Positions 23,602-31,565 of a DNA stretch of 64,000 bases are shown one piece after another (positions within the stretch are counted from its first letter, which is position 1; each line of letters starts with the position of its first letter). The stretch covers positions 377,001 to 441,000 of the forward strand of contig NZ_JONW01000005.1 in NCBI RefSeq assembly GCF_000712075.1, given 5' to 3'. Origin of the DNA: Caulobacter sp. UNC358MFTsu5.1. Lineage in GTDB: Bacteria; Pseudomonadota; Alphaproteobacteria; Caulobacterales; Caulobacteraceae. The notes beneath the pieces were generated by a model, which ran no database searches, was not told the origin of the DNA, and worked only from the letters and a program-made list of their open reading frames with translations. The position numbers and the translations under genes were made by a program.

Positions 23602-25569
23602 ATGCCGATCCGCCGCCTGCCGCCCGAGACCGTCAACCGCATCGCCGCCGGCGAGGTGGTCGAGCGCCCGGCCAGCGCCATCAAGGAGTTGGTCGATAAC
23701 GCCATCGACGCCGGCGCCACCCGCATCGAGGTCGAGGCCCACGGCGGCGGCCTGACCCGCATCCTGGTGGCCGACGACGGCTGCGGCCTCTCGGCCGAGG
23801 AACTACCCGTCGCCATCGAGCGCCACGCCACCTCCAAGCTGGCCCCCGACGAGGACGGCCTGTGGGACCTGCTGCGCATCCACACCATGGGCTTCCGGGG
23901 CGAGGCCCTGCCCTCGATCGGCTCGGTGGCGCGGCTCTCCATCTCTTCGCGCGCCAAGGGTCAGCGCGACGCCTTCTCGATCCTGGTCGAGGGCGGCAGC
24001 GTCGGCGACGTGGCCCCGGCCGCCTTCGCCGGCGACCACGGGGCGCGGATCGAGGTGCGCGACCTGTTCTACGCCACCCCCGCGCGCCTGAAGTTCATGA
24101 AGTCCGAACGCGCCGAGGCCCTGGCCATCACCGAGGAGCTCAAGCGCCAGGCCATGGCCCACGAGGCCGTCGGCTTCTCGCTGGACATCGACGGCCGCCG
24201 CATCCTGCGCCTGCCGCCCGAGCATCCCGGCCCGCAAGGCCGCCTGGCCCGCCTGTCGGCCGTGCTGGGCCGCGACTTCCACGACAACGCCCTGGAGATC
24301 GACCAGACCCGCGACGGCGTGCGGCTATCCGGCTTCATCGGCCTGCCCACCTACAACCGCGGCAACGCCGCCCACCAGTACCTGTTCGTCAACGGCCGCC
24401 CGGTGCGCGACCGGCTTCTCCAGGGCGCGCTTCGCGCGGCCTACGCCGACTTCCTCGCAAGAGATCGTCATCCGACCGCCGCCCTCTATGTCACGCTCGA
24501 CACCGCCGAGGTCGACGTCAACGTCCACCCGGCGAAAGCCGAAGTGCGGTTCCGCGACCCGGCCCTGGTGCGCGGCCTGATCGTCGGGGGCCTGCGCCAC
24601 GCCCTGGCCGCGGCCGGCCACCGGGCCTCGACCACCACGGCGGCGAGCGCGCTGGACGCCATCCGGGCGCAGAGCCTGGTCCCGCCGGGCGGCGGCGGTT
24701 ACAGCGGCTACCAGCCCGCCCCCTCCCCCGCCGGCTTCTCGGCCTGGCAGTCGGGCGGCTGGACGCGGCCCGCGCCCCAGGTGCTGCCGGGCCTGTCGGA
24801 CGTCTCGGCGAGATACGAGGCCGCGCCGGAGGAGGTCTACGCCACCCGCGCCGAGGCCTTCGGGGGCGGCGGCGGCGGCGTCGCCGAGGCGGTGCGCGAG
24901 GCGGCCTACGGCGGCTACGACGCCCCGCCCAGCGTCGCCTATCCCGGCCAGCCGGACCACGGCCCCGCCCCGGCCTTCGACCCCGTCGACTTCCCGCTGG
25001 GCGCGGCCCGGGCCCAGGTGCACGAGACCTACATCGTCGCCCAGACCCGCGACGGCGTGGTCATCGTCGACCAGCACGCCGCCCACGAGCGCCTGGTCTA
25101 CGAGCGGATGAAGGGCGAGATGGCCGCCGGCGGCGTCGCCCGCCAGACCCTGCTGCTGCCCGAGGTGGTCGAGCTGGACCCCGCCGAGGCCGAACGCGTC
25201 GTCGCCCGCGCCGAGGAGCTGGCGGCCCTGGGCCTGGTCCTGGAAAGCTTCGGCCCCGGCGCCGTCCTGGTCCGCGAGACCCCGGCCCTGCTGGGCAAGA
25301 CCGACGCCGCCGGCCTGGTCCGCGACATCGCCGACGACCTGGCCGAGAACGGCCAGGCCCTGGCCCTGAAGGAACGCCTGGAAGAGGTCTGCTCCACCAT
25401 GGCCTGCCACGGCAGCGTGCGGGCGGGGCGGCGGTTGAACGCGGTGGAGATGAATGCGCTGCTGCGGGAGATGGAGGCGACGCCGCATTCGGGGCAGTGC
25501 AACCACGGGCGGCCGACTTATGTGGAGCTGAAGTTGGCGGATATTGAGAGGCTGTTTGGGCGGCGGTAG
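23602..25569 (+). CDS. mutL: DNA mismatch repair protein MutL
   Basis: 655-residue MutL. The N-terminal GHKL ATPase shows [31 protein letters not shown] and [11 protein letters not shown] Gly/Pro-rich linker spans about residues 345-450. The C-terminal dimerisation domain has the metal-dependent endonuclease motif DQHA-x2-E-x4-E at residues 490-501, plus ACHGSVRAG and CNHGRPT. This predicts a nicking MutL as in species without MutH. ATG at 23602 (MPIRRLPPE) was chosen from the usual N-terminus; ATGs at 23569 and earlier are possible. The stop codon is embedded in a perfect inverted repeat at the border of the low-GC islet. Confidence 0.97.
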   Translation: MPIRRLPPETVNRIAAGEVVERPASAIKELVDNAIDAGATRIEVEAHGGGLTRILVADDGCGLSAEELPVAIERHATSKLAPDEDGLWDLLRIHTMGFRGEALPSIGSVARLSISSRAKGQRDAFSILVEGGSVGDVAPAAFAGDHGARIEVRDLFYATPARLKFMKSERAEALAITEELKRQAMAHEAVGFSLDIDGRRILRLPPEHPGPQGRLARLSAVLGRDFHDNALEIDQTRDGVRLSGFIGLPTYNRGNAAHQYLFVNGRPVRDRLLQGALRAAYADFLARDRHPTAALYVTLDTAEVDVNVHPAKAEVRFRDPALVRGLIVGGLRHALAAAGHRASTTTAASALDAIRAQSLVPPGGGGYSGYQPAPSPAGFSAWQSGGWTRPAPQVLPGLSDVSARYEAAPEEVYATRAEAFGGGGGGVAEAVREAAYGGYDAPPSVAYPGQPDHGPAPAFDPVDFPLGAARAQVHETYIVAQTRDGVVIVDQHAAHERLVYERMKGEMAAGGVARQTLLLPEVVELDPAEAERVVARAEELAALGLVLESFGPGAVLVRETPALLGKTDAAGLVRDIADDLAENGQALALKERLEEVCSTMACHGSVRAGRRLNAVEMNALLREMEATPHSGQCNHGRPTYVELKLADIERLFGRR

Positions 25570-25600
25570 GGGGGCGGGCCAGGTCGCCCCCCTACCGCCG
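25561..25600. terminator. Perfect 16-bp inverted repeat over the mutL stop
   Basis: CGGCGGTAGGGGGGCG (25561-25576) and its exact complement (25585-25600) flank an eight-base loop. The left arm contains the last two MutL codons and the stop. The hairpin sits between convergent genes and could stop transcription from both sides, although no U-tract follows. The second arm recreates the mutL end on the other strand. Confidence 0.75.
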
Positions 25601-25605
25601 GGCGT

Positions 25606-27057
25606 CTAGACCAAGGCCGCGCGACGCTTGGCCTTGTGCTTGATCAGCACCTTCTCGAATTCGCCGACGGCGAACTCGTGGCTCGCCTGGTTCTTCGAAA
25701 GCTTCTGAGGATCGAACCGCGCCATGTCGAGAACAAGCCGATAGGCACCAGCGATGTCAGGCAGATACGCGTCGAGAAATTCGAACGGGTCCGTCGCCCA
25801 AACCACACTATTGCCGTCGATCGTCATCAGTCCCTTGAGCCCATACACCAACGGCATGATCAGGCCGTCCGGATAGCGATAAGTAACCGGCCGATCCGTG
25901 AACGGGGTACGAGGCTGAGTCGCCACGTATGCGGTTTTGTCTTTCGCCTGCTCGCGTCTGGCGGGGTCATAGATCTTTACGATCGGGTTCGCCCCGAAAC
26001 GGAAACCGTTGGAATTATAAGCCTCCGGGAATTGGGCATAGATCTTGTCGTAGAGCTTCGGAAGATTAGCCAGGATATCGAAGCAGGAGGCGACTGTATC
26101 GTTGATGAGTTCATGGGTGGGTCCGTCTCGAGGTTCGGAAATCTGCGGATTCAACATCAGCTTGTCGAACTGCTTCGAGCACTCTCCCTTGTTCCGGTAG
26201 ATGTTCTGAGGGGTCACCGAAATATCGAGCGGCAGCAGCTGCTCTTCATTGGCCTTGTTCAGCGGGATCCACGCGAGGGCGAGGAGGTCGCGCACTTTGA
26301 TAGGCCTGGCTTCGCTGCTCTCCCACTCGTTGCTCTTCCACTCGACGCGAGCGGCAAGGTCCGGATCCAGACGCTCCCGAATCTCCGTGTAAAAACCAAG
26401 CTTGTTCGACTTCGTTTCCTGGGTCAGTTGGGCGTTGTTGTTCCGCGCCGCGCAGATCTCCAGCACCGACATCTCGAACTGCTGCACCGAGTTCGCGTCT
26501 TCAGTATCAGAGGGAACCAGCAGTTCGACGGGAACGAGAAAGTCGAAGCGATCCCGGACCTCTTCGAGTTCGGACCGGCGTTCCAGCCAAAGATCCTTCA
26601 TCTCGTCCCAGCGAGAGACGCCAGCGAGTTCTCGCCTTTCGACGACGTGAGAAAGCATGTGGATGCCGATGCCCAGCATATTGTGGCCACCATCGAGAAC
26701 ACCTTCAGACGCCGGATCCTCGAAAACCAGTTGGAAGCGGTTGCGCTGGAGGGGTTCGTACATGGAAGTGCCGAGCAGGATGCCCTTCGTCTTGAAAGGG
26801 AAGAGCTCCGGAGTGCTAACGAGCGAGTCGATGATCGCCTCGGTCACTGCCCCGGTTTTTGCGGCACGGGGGTTAGCCTCCAAGGAAAGATGATCAAACA
26901 GAGGGTAGAGGTCCCGTCCACGAACGAAGCCCGTGTACCGCTTAATGCCGGCGATGGAATTTTCGGCCGAGACGTGGCTCAACCGCTCCTCGTCGCGCGC
27001 ATTCGGCTGTTCGGCCACAAGGGCAAAACGGATGATAATCTTGGGGGTGTCAGTCAT
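25606..27057 (-). CDS. AIPR-like abortive-infection protein
   Basis: 483-residue protein that I place near the AIPR family (abortive infection phage resistance). Supporting features are a FPFKTKGILLG strand followed by the EGVLDGGHNMLGIG motif (DGGHN at 122-126) and ICAARNNNAQLTQETKSNKL (201-220). These are laid out like the NNGI, NGGQT/DGGH and RxN-x-Q segments of AIPR and DGQHR proteins. No signal peptide or membrane helix. It has visibly lower GC and different codon choice from all neighbours, a sign of transfer. The ATG at 27057 has AAGGA six bases upstream and overlaps the stop of a 41-codon frame (ATGA). The family call is moderate; the role in phage defence is inferred from the family. 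Confidence 0.6.
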   Translation of the reverse strand: MTDTPKIIIRFALVAEQPNARDEERLSHVSAENSIAGIKRYTGFVRGRDLYPLFDHLSLEANPRAAKTGAVTEAIIDSLVSTPELFPFKTKGILLGTSMYEPLQRNRFQLVFEDPASEGVLDGGHNMLGIGIHMLSHVVERRELAGVSRWDEMKDLWLERRSELEEVRDRFDFLVPVELLVPSDTEDANSVQQFEMSVLEICAARNNNAQLTQETKSNKLGFYTEIRERLDPDLAARVEWKSNEWESSEARPIKVRDLLALAWIPLNKANEEQLLPLDISVTPQNIYRNKGECSKQFDKLMLNPQISEPRDGPTHELINDTVASCFDILANLPKLYDKIYAQFPEAYNSNGFRFGANPIVKIYDPARREQAKDKTAYVATQPRTPFTDRPVTYRYPDGLIMPLVYGLKGLMTIDGNSVVWATDPFEFLDAYLPDIAGAYRLVLDMARFDPQKLSKNQASHEFAVGEFEKVLIKHKAKRRAALV

Positions 27058-27179
27058 TTCCAGTCCTTCAATCGAAGAGACTGGCCTCGGCCATCAGACG
27101 CACCTTCGTGCGCAAGCCATTTCGGTCCAGGACCGATCTGATTTCGCCGCTTTGCAGCAGCACAAATAACCGAAACCAT
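27054..27179 (-). CDS. Short upstream frame, 41 aa, coupled to AIPR-like gene
   Basis: Small frame beginning MVSVICAAAKRRNQIGPGPK and ending RGQSLRLKDWK. Its TGA overlaps the ATG of the AIPR-like gene (ATGA), the arrangement of translational coupling. Basic in character, no recognisable domain. The ATG is preceded by GAG only, so the ribosome site is weak. It could be a leader peptide, an antitoxin-sized partner, or the tail of a broken gene. A perfect 15-bp palindrome lies inside it. Confidence 0.35.
   Translation of the reverse strand: MVSVICAAAKRRNQIGPGPKWLAHEGASDGRGQSLRLKDWK
27122..27136. promoter_or_regulatory. Perfect 15-bp palindrome, candidate operator
   Basis: TCGGTCCAGGACCGA is a perfect inverted repeat (7+1+7) 65 bp upstream of the AIPR-like start. 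A second inverted repeat, GAAACC-N5-GGTTTC, is at 27172-27188. Either could bind a small dimeric repressor, or both could be RNA hairpins. Confidence 0.45.
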
Positions 27180-27191
27180 CTCGGTTTCTTT

Positions 27192-27302
27192 TCAGCCTCC
27201 ATCCAGAGGCACGGTGAAGTTGTGGCTTTCGCCACCAGTTGTCAAGGTAGCAGTGAAGCTGCCTACCCCTGGCTCGATCTCGGCCAGCGGAATACCACCC
27301 AA
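27192..27302 (-). pseudogene. 36-codon remnant, C-terminal fragment of a lost gene
   Basis: Minus-strand frame reading LGGIPLAEIEPGVGSFTATL then TTGGESHNFTVPLDGG and stop. The peptide looks like the C-terminal beta-strand pair of a real protein, but it has only a TTG as possible start and an upstream in-frame TGA just before it. It ends 12 bp ahead of the 41-codon frame. I read it as the leftover end of a gene that once preceded the AIPR-like gene. A functional microprotein is less likely. Confidence 0.3.
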
Positions 27303-27328
27303 AACTCACGGCTTTGCTTGAGGCGTTC

Positions 27329-27694
27329 CTATCGCCAGTCGATGTCGATGGGGGTGATCAGGCCCGTCTCGTGGTCCCAGACTTCAGGATCGTCCCTCGC
27401 CGCGCGGACGATGATGCGGTCGCCCTGGTCGTTGATCGCCAAAGGGATCGCGTCGGATGGGAAGCCGGCCCAGGCTCGCGCCTGGTCGACTTCCTTCACG
27501 ATGTGGCTGGCGGTGCGCGCGATGGTCCGGCGATCGGTCGGGTCCCATACGGGGTGGATGGTCCAGTCGTCGTCGGCGGTGGCGACCTCCCCGCCATTGT
27601 CCTTCGTCAGGCGCTCCCGGAAGGTTGGCGGCAACCGGCGCCCCAAGGCCTGCTCGGCCTCGACGATCAGCGCCTCGCGGACTGGAAATGGCAT
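27329..27694 (-). CDS. SMI1/KNR4 (SUKH)-like immunity-type protein
   Basis: 121 residues. The N-terminal helix and loop FPVREALIVEAEQALGRRLP, then PTFRERLTKDNGGEV, match the SUKH opening 'E..LG..LP..Y...L...NGG'. The middle WTIHPVWDPTDRR and C-terminal AIPLAINDQGDRIIV and DPEVWDHETG complete the fold. SUKH proteins often neutralise nuclease or other polymorphic toxins; solitary ones are common and their partners unknown. No toxin gene is visible nearby. The ATG at 27694 follows GAGGGGGAG; a GTG 20 codons upstream lacks a site. It lies 27 bp beyond the gene remnant, on the same strand as the AIPR-like gene. Confidence 0.8.
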   Translation of the reverse strand: MPFPVREALIVEAEQALGRRLPPTFRERLTKDNGGEVATADDDWTIHPVWDPTDRRTIARTASHIVKEVDQARAWAGFPSDAIPLAINDQGDRIIVRAARDDPEVWDHETGLITPIDIDWR

Positions 27695-27778
27695 GAGCTC
27701 CCCCTCGGCGGCTTTGACGGCGAAGGCTGCATCCGCCCCGCCGGATGCGGCCACGCCTTAAACCCTTGGTGGATGGGA

Positions 27779-27869
27779 GCTCTGGGGACTGACCGAGTCA
27801 AGGACCGCCTCCGGCGGCCGCGGAGCGGCGGCGCGGCGCGCCGTCCTTGACTCGGTCAGTCCCCAGAGC
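27779..27869. repeat. Perfect 27-bp inverted repeat with GC-rich loop
   Basis: Arms at 27779-27805 and 27843-27869 are exactly complementary over 27 bp (left arm begins GCTCTGGGGACTGACCGAGT). The 37-base loop is almost pure G and C. Both arms contain GANTC, the CcrM methylation site. It lies upstream of the SUKH gene at the outer edge of the low-GC islet. No U-tract. Either a very stable hairpin at an old transcript end or part of a mobile element. Confidence 0.8.
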
Positions 27870-27946
27870 ACGCTGGCAGCCAAGGTTTCAAGGCGCGGCC
27901 TCGCCGCTGCGGGCGGTCTTTCCGGGCTCGGCCACTCCCTTTTGAT

Positions 27947-28074
27947 CCGCTCATCCCGGCGAATGCCGGGACCCAGATGGAATGGCTTTGAGGCTGACGC
28001 CACGAGCGCTGAGCCTCTCCAATCAACCAGACCGCCATGGGATCTGGGTCCCGGCATTCGCCGGGATGAGCGGA
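27947..28074. repeat. MITE-like element, family C, copy 1
   Basis: 128 bp with terminal inverted repeats of about 33 bp starting TCCGCTCATCCCGGCGAATG and ending in the complement. The interior differs from the arms and contains CGCTGAGC. A second copy in opposite orientation, with diverged interior but conserved ends, is at 42521-42649. No coding capacity. Confidence 0.85.
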
Positions 28075-28199
28075 GGTTAGGGGGATACAGCGCGCTCAAT
28101 CCCCGCGACCGTCGAGACAAACCCCAGCCAATTCAACGCCCTGCAACAAAATCAGCGTCACATCCGCCGCCGCGTTCAAACCGCCCGCATACTGGTCCT

Positions 28200-28455
28200 C
28201 GCCCTGTCGTGGGGAGGACGTCCGGCCGGCGACCGATACGTGCGACAGGGGCGGTCGAGCGGGAAGCGTTCGTCGGTGGTCTTCAGTGACGCTTCGGCGT
28301 CCTGGGCAGGTTTCCCTGAAACATCGGGACGAAGCCCAGGCGGCGGAGGATCGGCGGACGCGGCGGGCCCGGGCTGAAATCGCCCGGGCGGTCCGGAAGG
28401 GTCGTCAACCTTCCGCCCGTCGGGGGCCTCCATCGGGAGCGGGTTAAAACCCCGC
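28200..28455. other. Highly structured non-coding stretch, ncRNA candidate
   Basis: The 28075-28584 gap has no gene I can support but contains a chain of strong hairpins. They are CGCCCTGTCG/CGACAGGGGCG (28200-28253), GACGC-TTCG-GCGTC with a UUCG tetraloop (28288-28301), CCTGGGC/GCCCAGG enclosing GTTTC/GAAAC (28301-28340), GCCCGGGC-N7-GCCCGGGC (28367-28389), CGGAAGG-N8-CCTTCCG (28394-28415) and GCGGGTT/AACCCCGC (28439-28455). The strand is undetermined. It may be a structured RNA or a cluster of degenerate repeats. Confidence 0.35.
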
Positions 28456-28584
28456 ACCTCGAAGGCTCACCGGAAAACGATCCGCGCGGAGCGTCCAGAC
28501 CCTGTCGAAACGGTACTCTCCACAATCCTATGCCGGGCATGGCCCGGACGCTCCGCCGCCTCCCACCCGCCGGGCTCCCCGGTC

Positions 28585-28662
28585 GGGGACATGCGCTCGC
28601 GCGTGTCCCCAGCAGCAGTCTCCGCGCCAGGACTTGGGGACACGCCCAAAGGGCATGTCCCC
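28585..28662. repeat. Double GGGGACA hairpin, family D'
   Basis: Two stem-loops (GGGGACATGCGCTCGCGCGTGTCCCC split into arms and loop, then GGGGACACGCCC/GGGCATGTCCCC) joined by a linker with CCAGGACTT. Same architecture as 22389-22463. It precedes the VOC gene. Confidence 0.75.
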
Positions 28663-28745
28663 GGCCTTGCCGGCCGCCTGCCGCCCGAAACTGCGCCGCG
28701 CCCCGCCACGTTGATCCCGGAACACCCGTCCTCCGGAGCCCTCCC

Positions 28746-29174
28746 ATGCAACTCCATCGCGGCCGACTGATCGACCATGTCCACCTGCGCACCCAGGACC
28801 TGCCCGCCATGAAACGGTTCTACAAGGCCGTGCTCGAAACGATCGGCGTGCCGCTGGTCGAGGGCAGCATCCCCGGCGCCGGCGACCACGTCTGGGCCGA
28901 CGAGCTGTGGATCGACGTCGGCGAGCCGGCCAGCCACGTGCACCTGGCGTTCCAGGCCGCCGACCAGGAAGCGGTCAAGCGCTTCCACGCCGCCGCCCTG
29001 GCCAACGGGGGGCGCGACAACGGCGGGCCGGGCGAGCGGCCCTACCACCCCGGCTACTACGCCGCCTTCGCCTACGACCCCGACGGCAACAACATCGAGG
29101 CGGTGTACCACGGGCCGCACGAGCGTTCGGCGCCCAGCGTGGAGATCACCTTCCCCGATCCGCCGAAGGGCTAG
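28746..29174 (+). CDS. VOC-family (glyoxalase/dioxygenase-fold) protein
   Basis: 142 residues, two beta-alpha-beta-beta-beta modules of the vicinal-oxygen-chelate fold. Candidate metal ligands are His11 (LIDHVHLRT), a His in SHVHLAF and the C-terminal Glu in DPDGNNIEAVYHG, the last being the classic VOC ending. Substrate unknown; relatives include glyoxalases, fosfomycin-resistance proteins and dioxygenases. The ATG at 28746 has GGAG eight bases upstream. It stands alone and converges with the next gene. The base composition is back to the chromosome average here, which marks the right side of the islet. Confidence 0.88.
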   Translation: MQLHRGRLIDHVHLRTQDLPAMKRFYKAVLETIGVPLVEGSIPGAGDHVWADELWIDVGEPASHVHLAFQAADQEAVKRFHAAALANGGRDNGGPGERPYHPGYYAAFAYDPDGNNIEAVYHGPHERSAPSVEITFPDPPKG

Positions 29175-29184
29175 AGGCGCGGCG

Positions 29185-29784
29185 TCAGGCCGTGGGTTCG
29201 ACCAGGGTCAGGCCGTAGCCTTCCTGGCCGTCGTCGGTCACGGCCTCGACCATCTGCAGGGTCACGTCCTGGCCGGGCCGGCCGGGATCGACCTCGACGG
29301 TGTTGGTCACCACGCCATCGACCACGGCGTAGAAGGCGAAGCTGTTGCCCGTGCCCACGTCCAGCCGCTCGGTGGGCTGGACGACCAGGTCCGAGGACAG
29401 CACCGCCTGGCCGGGCGCGTCGGCCGCGTAGGCGGTGATCGTGAACAGCACCGGCTCGCGCAGGGTGTTGATCAGGACCAACCTGTCGGGCACGTCGCCG
29501 GGCTGGCTGGCCAGCTCGAAGAAGAACACCCCGTCGCCGGCTTCGAGCCGGGCGGTCAGGCGCCAGGCGCCGTCGGGCAGATGCACGGTGTTGGTCGTGT
29601 AGGTGTTGCCGTCGATCGCCACCGAGGCCGAGACCGTATAGCCCTTGACCGGCGGGACGATCACCACGCCCTCGGCGGCGACGTCGACCTTGCCGGACAG
29701 CGCCTGGGTCCGCTCGTCGCCGCCCTTCAGGATGGTCAGCTGGGCGGACTGGTCGGTGGAATTGACGGCGGTGATCTGGGTCAT
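29185..29784 (-). CDS. Unknown beta-rich protein, 199 aa
   Basis: Not recognised. The sequence is almost all beta strands: GKVDVAAEGVVIVPPVKGYT, TNTVHLPDGAWRLTARLEAG, VFFFELASQPGDVPDRLVL, LFTITAYAADAPGQ and VTLQMVEAVTDDGQEGYGLT. It appears to hold two or three Ig-like or jelly-roll modules. No signal peptide, no cysteine. The ATG at 29784 is preceded by GGGGGAG; 13 more codons upstream in frame have no ribosome site. It lies 81 bp downstream of the adenosine deaminase stop on the same strand. A structural or coat-type role is conceivable, but nothing in the sequence decides. Confidence 0.6.
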   Translation of the reverse strand: MTQITAVNSTDQSAQLTILKGGDERTQALSGKVDVAAEGVVIVPPVKGYTVSASVAIDGNTYTTNTVHLPDGAWRLTARLEAGDGVFFFELASQPGDVPDRLVLINTLREPVLFTITAYAADAPGQAVLSSDLVVQPTERLDVGTGNSFAFYAVVDGVVTNTVEVDPGRPGQDVTLQMVEAVTDDGQEGYGLTLVEPTA

Positions 29785-29865
29785 GGCGGCTCCCCCCGGG
29801 GCTTCACATCCCGGGGATAGCACAACCTTGGCAGGCGGATCACGCCTTTCGCGGTAGCTCCAAAA

Positions 29866-31434
29866 CTAGCGGCCGGACGCCTCGAACGCCGCGAACTCCC
29901 GCTCCAGCCGCCATTGCGCCGTCGCCTTGCGGCTGCCGGCCAGGAAGGCGTCGCAGGCCGGGCCGGCCTTGGCGCAGGCGGCGACCGGCGTCTTGGGCGC
30001 GGTCCACAGGCTGGGCCCGGGCAGGAAGCTGTATTCCAGGCTGGCCCGGGCGGCGGCCTTGAGGTCGAGATAGGTCAGGCCCTGCTCGGTGACGGCCCGC
30101 AGGTACTCGTTGGTCAGGTCGATGCGCGAGACGCCCTCGTCGTCGGTGGACAGCACGAACGGCACGCCGGCCTTGCGGTAGAGGTGCAGCGGGTGGTCGG
30201 CGCCCTTGACGCCCAGGATGACGTCGTTGCTGGTCAGGTTGATCTCGACGGCCACCTTGTCGCGGGCCATGCGGGCCAGCAGGTCGTTGGCGCCGTCCTC
30301 GTAGGCGATGTCGACGCCGTGGCCGATGCGGCGGGCGCCGGCTGTCTCGACCGCCTCGCGGACGTGGAAGCGCAGCTCGCGCGGGGTGACCAGGCCCAGG
30401 GTCAGCTCGCCGGCGTGCAGCGACAGCTTCACGTCCGGATACTGGGCGTGCAGGTACTGCAGCATGCGCATGTGCAGCCGGTAGTCGGACAGCGAGACCG
30501 GATGGTCCTCGGGCGCGACGATGTTGACGCCGACGAAGCGCGGATCGGCCTGCGCCAAGGCGAAGGCCGAGGCCAGCTGGGCGAAGACCACCGACGGCTT
30601 GAGGATGCGCACCGCGAAGCCCTGATAGCCCAGCACCACGGCGCAGGGACCGGTGCGCGGCTTCTGGGCCAGGCAGCCCTGGCGGCGGTCGGCGTCGGCC
30701 TCGGCGGCGTCGAACTCCTGGCGGGCCTGGGCGACCATGGCCGGCAGCCGGGGCTTGATCGCCGCCAGGGCGCCGGCGAAGTCGTCGGTCCAGGGCGTGT
30801 CGCTGAACGACCAGGCCAGCTCGCCCATCGCCGTGGGGTTCACCGAGGTCTCGACATAGCCGACGGTGTCGCCGGCGGCGTATTCGCGGGCCACGGCCAG
30901 CAGGGCGCCCAGCTTGCCGTCGCCCGCGGCGCCGAACCGGCCGAAGGTGGCGAAGAACTGGTCGTGGCCCGAGGCCATGGCCCCGTCGGCGCCGGCGTCG
31001 TAGTTGCGCATCGACAGGGCGTTGATCGCCCGGTTGTAGAGGCCCGTATTGGCCGCGGCCAAACCCTTGGCCGGGACCCTGCCCGGCGCGTCGCAGGGGC
31101 CGGGGACGATGGACGGCAGGACGTCGGTGGTCACGCACAGGCCGCCCTCGTCGGCCCAGGCCAGGAAGTCCTCGGCATAGGCCGCGCCGGACAGGTGGTT
31201 GTGCAGGTCGCCGCCCTTGGGCATGGCCCGCAGGAACAGCCGCAGCTGGGCGCGGTCCTTGGCGACGGCGTTGAAGCGGCCGACCGTGCTGGCCTCGGCG
31301 GCCTGGGCGACCGCCGGGGACGGAGACGTGGCGGGCGGAGGCCGCTGGGCGTGGGCGGTCCCCGCCGTCGTCAGCAGCGCGGCCGTCAACACCGCGACAG
31401 GAGCCGCGCCCGCCAGTCGTTTCACGCCGATCAT
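29866..31434 (-). CDS. Secreted adenosine deaminase (ADGF-like)
   Basis: 522-residue metal-dependent deaminase. A signal peptide ends near AHA-QR. Zinc ligands His78 and His80 are in GGDLHNHLSG; further active-site motifs are LSLHAGELT, RRIGHGVDI and VLSTDDEGVSR, the order of the adenosine/AMP deaminase family. Size and signal peptide match the ADGF/CECR1-like secreted branch, longer than cytoplasmic Add (about 340). Expected to convert extracellular or periplasmic adenosine to inosine for purine salvage. The ATG at 31434 opens the signal peptide. Gene order gives no clear operon partner: a 131-bp gap precedes it. Confidence 0.92.
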   Translation of the reverse strand: MIGVKRLAGAAPVAVLTAALLTTAGTAHAQRPPPATSPSPAVAQAAEASTVGRFNAVAKDRAQLRLFLRAMPKGGDLHNHLSGAAYAEDFLAWADEGGLCVTTDVLPSIVPGPCDAPGRVPAKGLAAANTGLYNRAINALSMRNYDAGADGAMASGHDQFFATFGRFGAAGDGKLGALLAVAREYAAGDTVGYVETSVNPTAMGELAWSFSDTPWTDDFAGALAAIKPRLPAMVAQARQEFDAAEADADRRQGCLAQKPRTGPCAVVLGYQGFAVRILKPSVVFAQLASAFALAQADPRFVGVNIVAPEDHPVSLSDYRLHMRMLQYLHAQYPDVKLSLHAGELTLGLVTPRELRFHVREAVETAGARRIGHGVDIAYEDGANDLLARMARDKVAVEINLTSNDVILGVKGADHPLHLYRKAGVPFVLSTDDEGVSRIDLTNEYLRAVTEQGLTYLDLKAAARASLEYSFLPGPSLWTAPKTPVAACAKAGPACDAFLAGSRKATAQWRLEREFAAFEASGR

Positions 31435-31565
31435 CGTCTCGCCCACCCAACCCCATTCGAAGTGTCGGCCAAGGTGATCGGCATCGCCGGCTAAATCCAG
31501 CGCAAATCCTGTCCCTGGAACGCCTTCGTGGGGTTTGCCCCCGCCCAGGGGGAACGGGACGCGGC

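Noticed and set aside
27094..27309. A 71-codon minus-strand frame beginning with GTG
   Set aside because: It overlaps the two better-supported short frames in another phase, has a random composition and no ribosome site.
28176..28457. A 93-codon minus-strand frame beginning MRGFNPLPMEAPDGR
   Set aside because: Pro/Asp-rich, no recognisable fold, covers the hairpin chain and ends without a neighbour; composition fits a chance frame.
28305..28470. Minus-strand resemblance to a cobalamin riboswitch (GCCCCCG, GGAAGG and CAGGGAAACCTGCC in the expected order)
   Set aside because: Spacing between the blocks is far from the consensus, the GCCACTG box is missing, and no gene for cobalamin transport or synthesis lies downstream.
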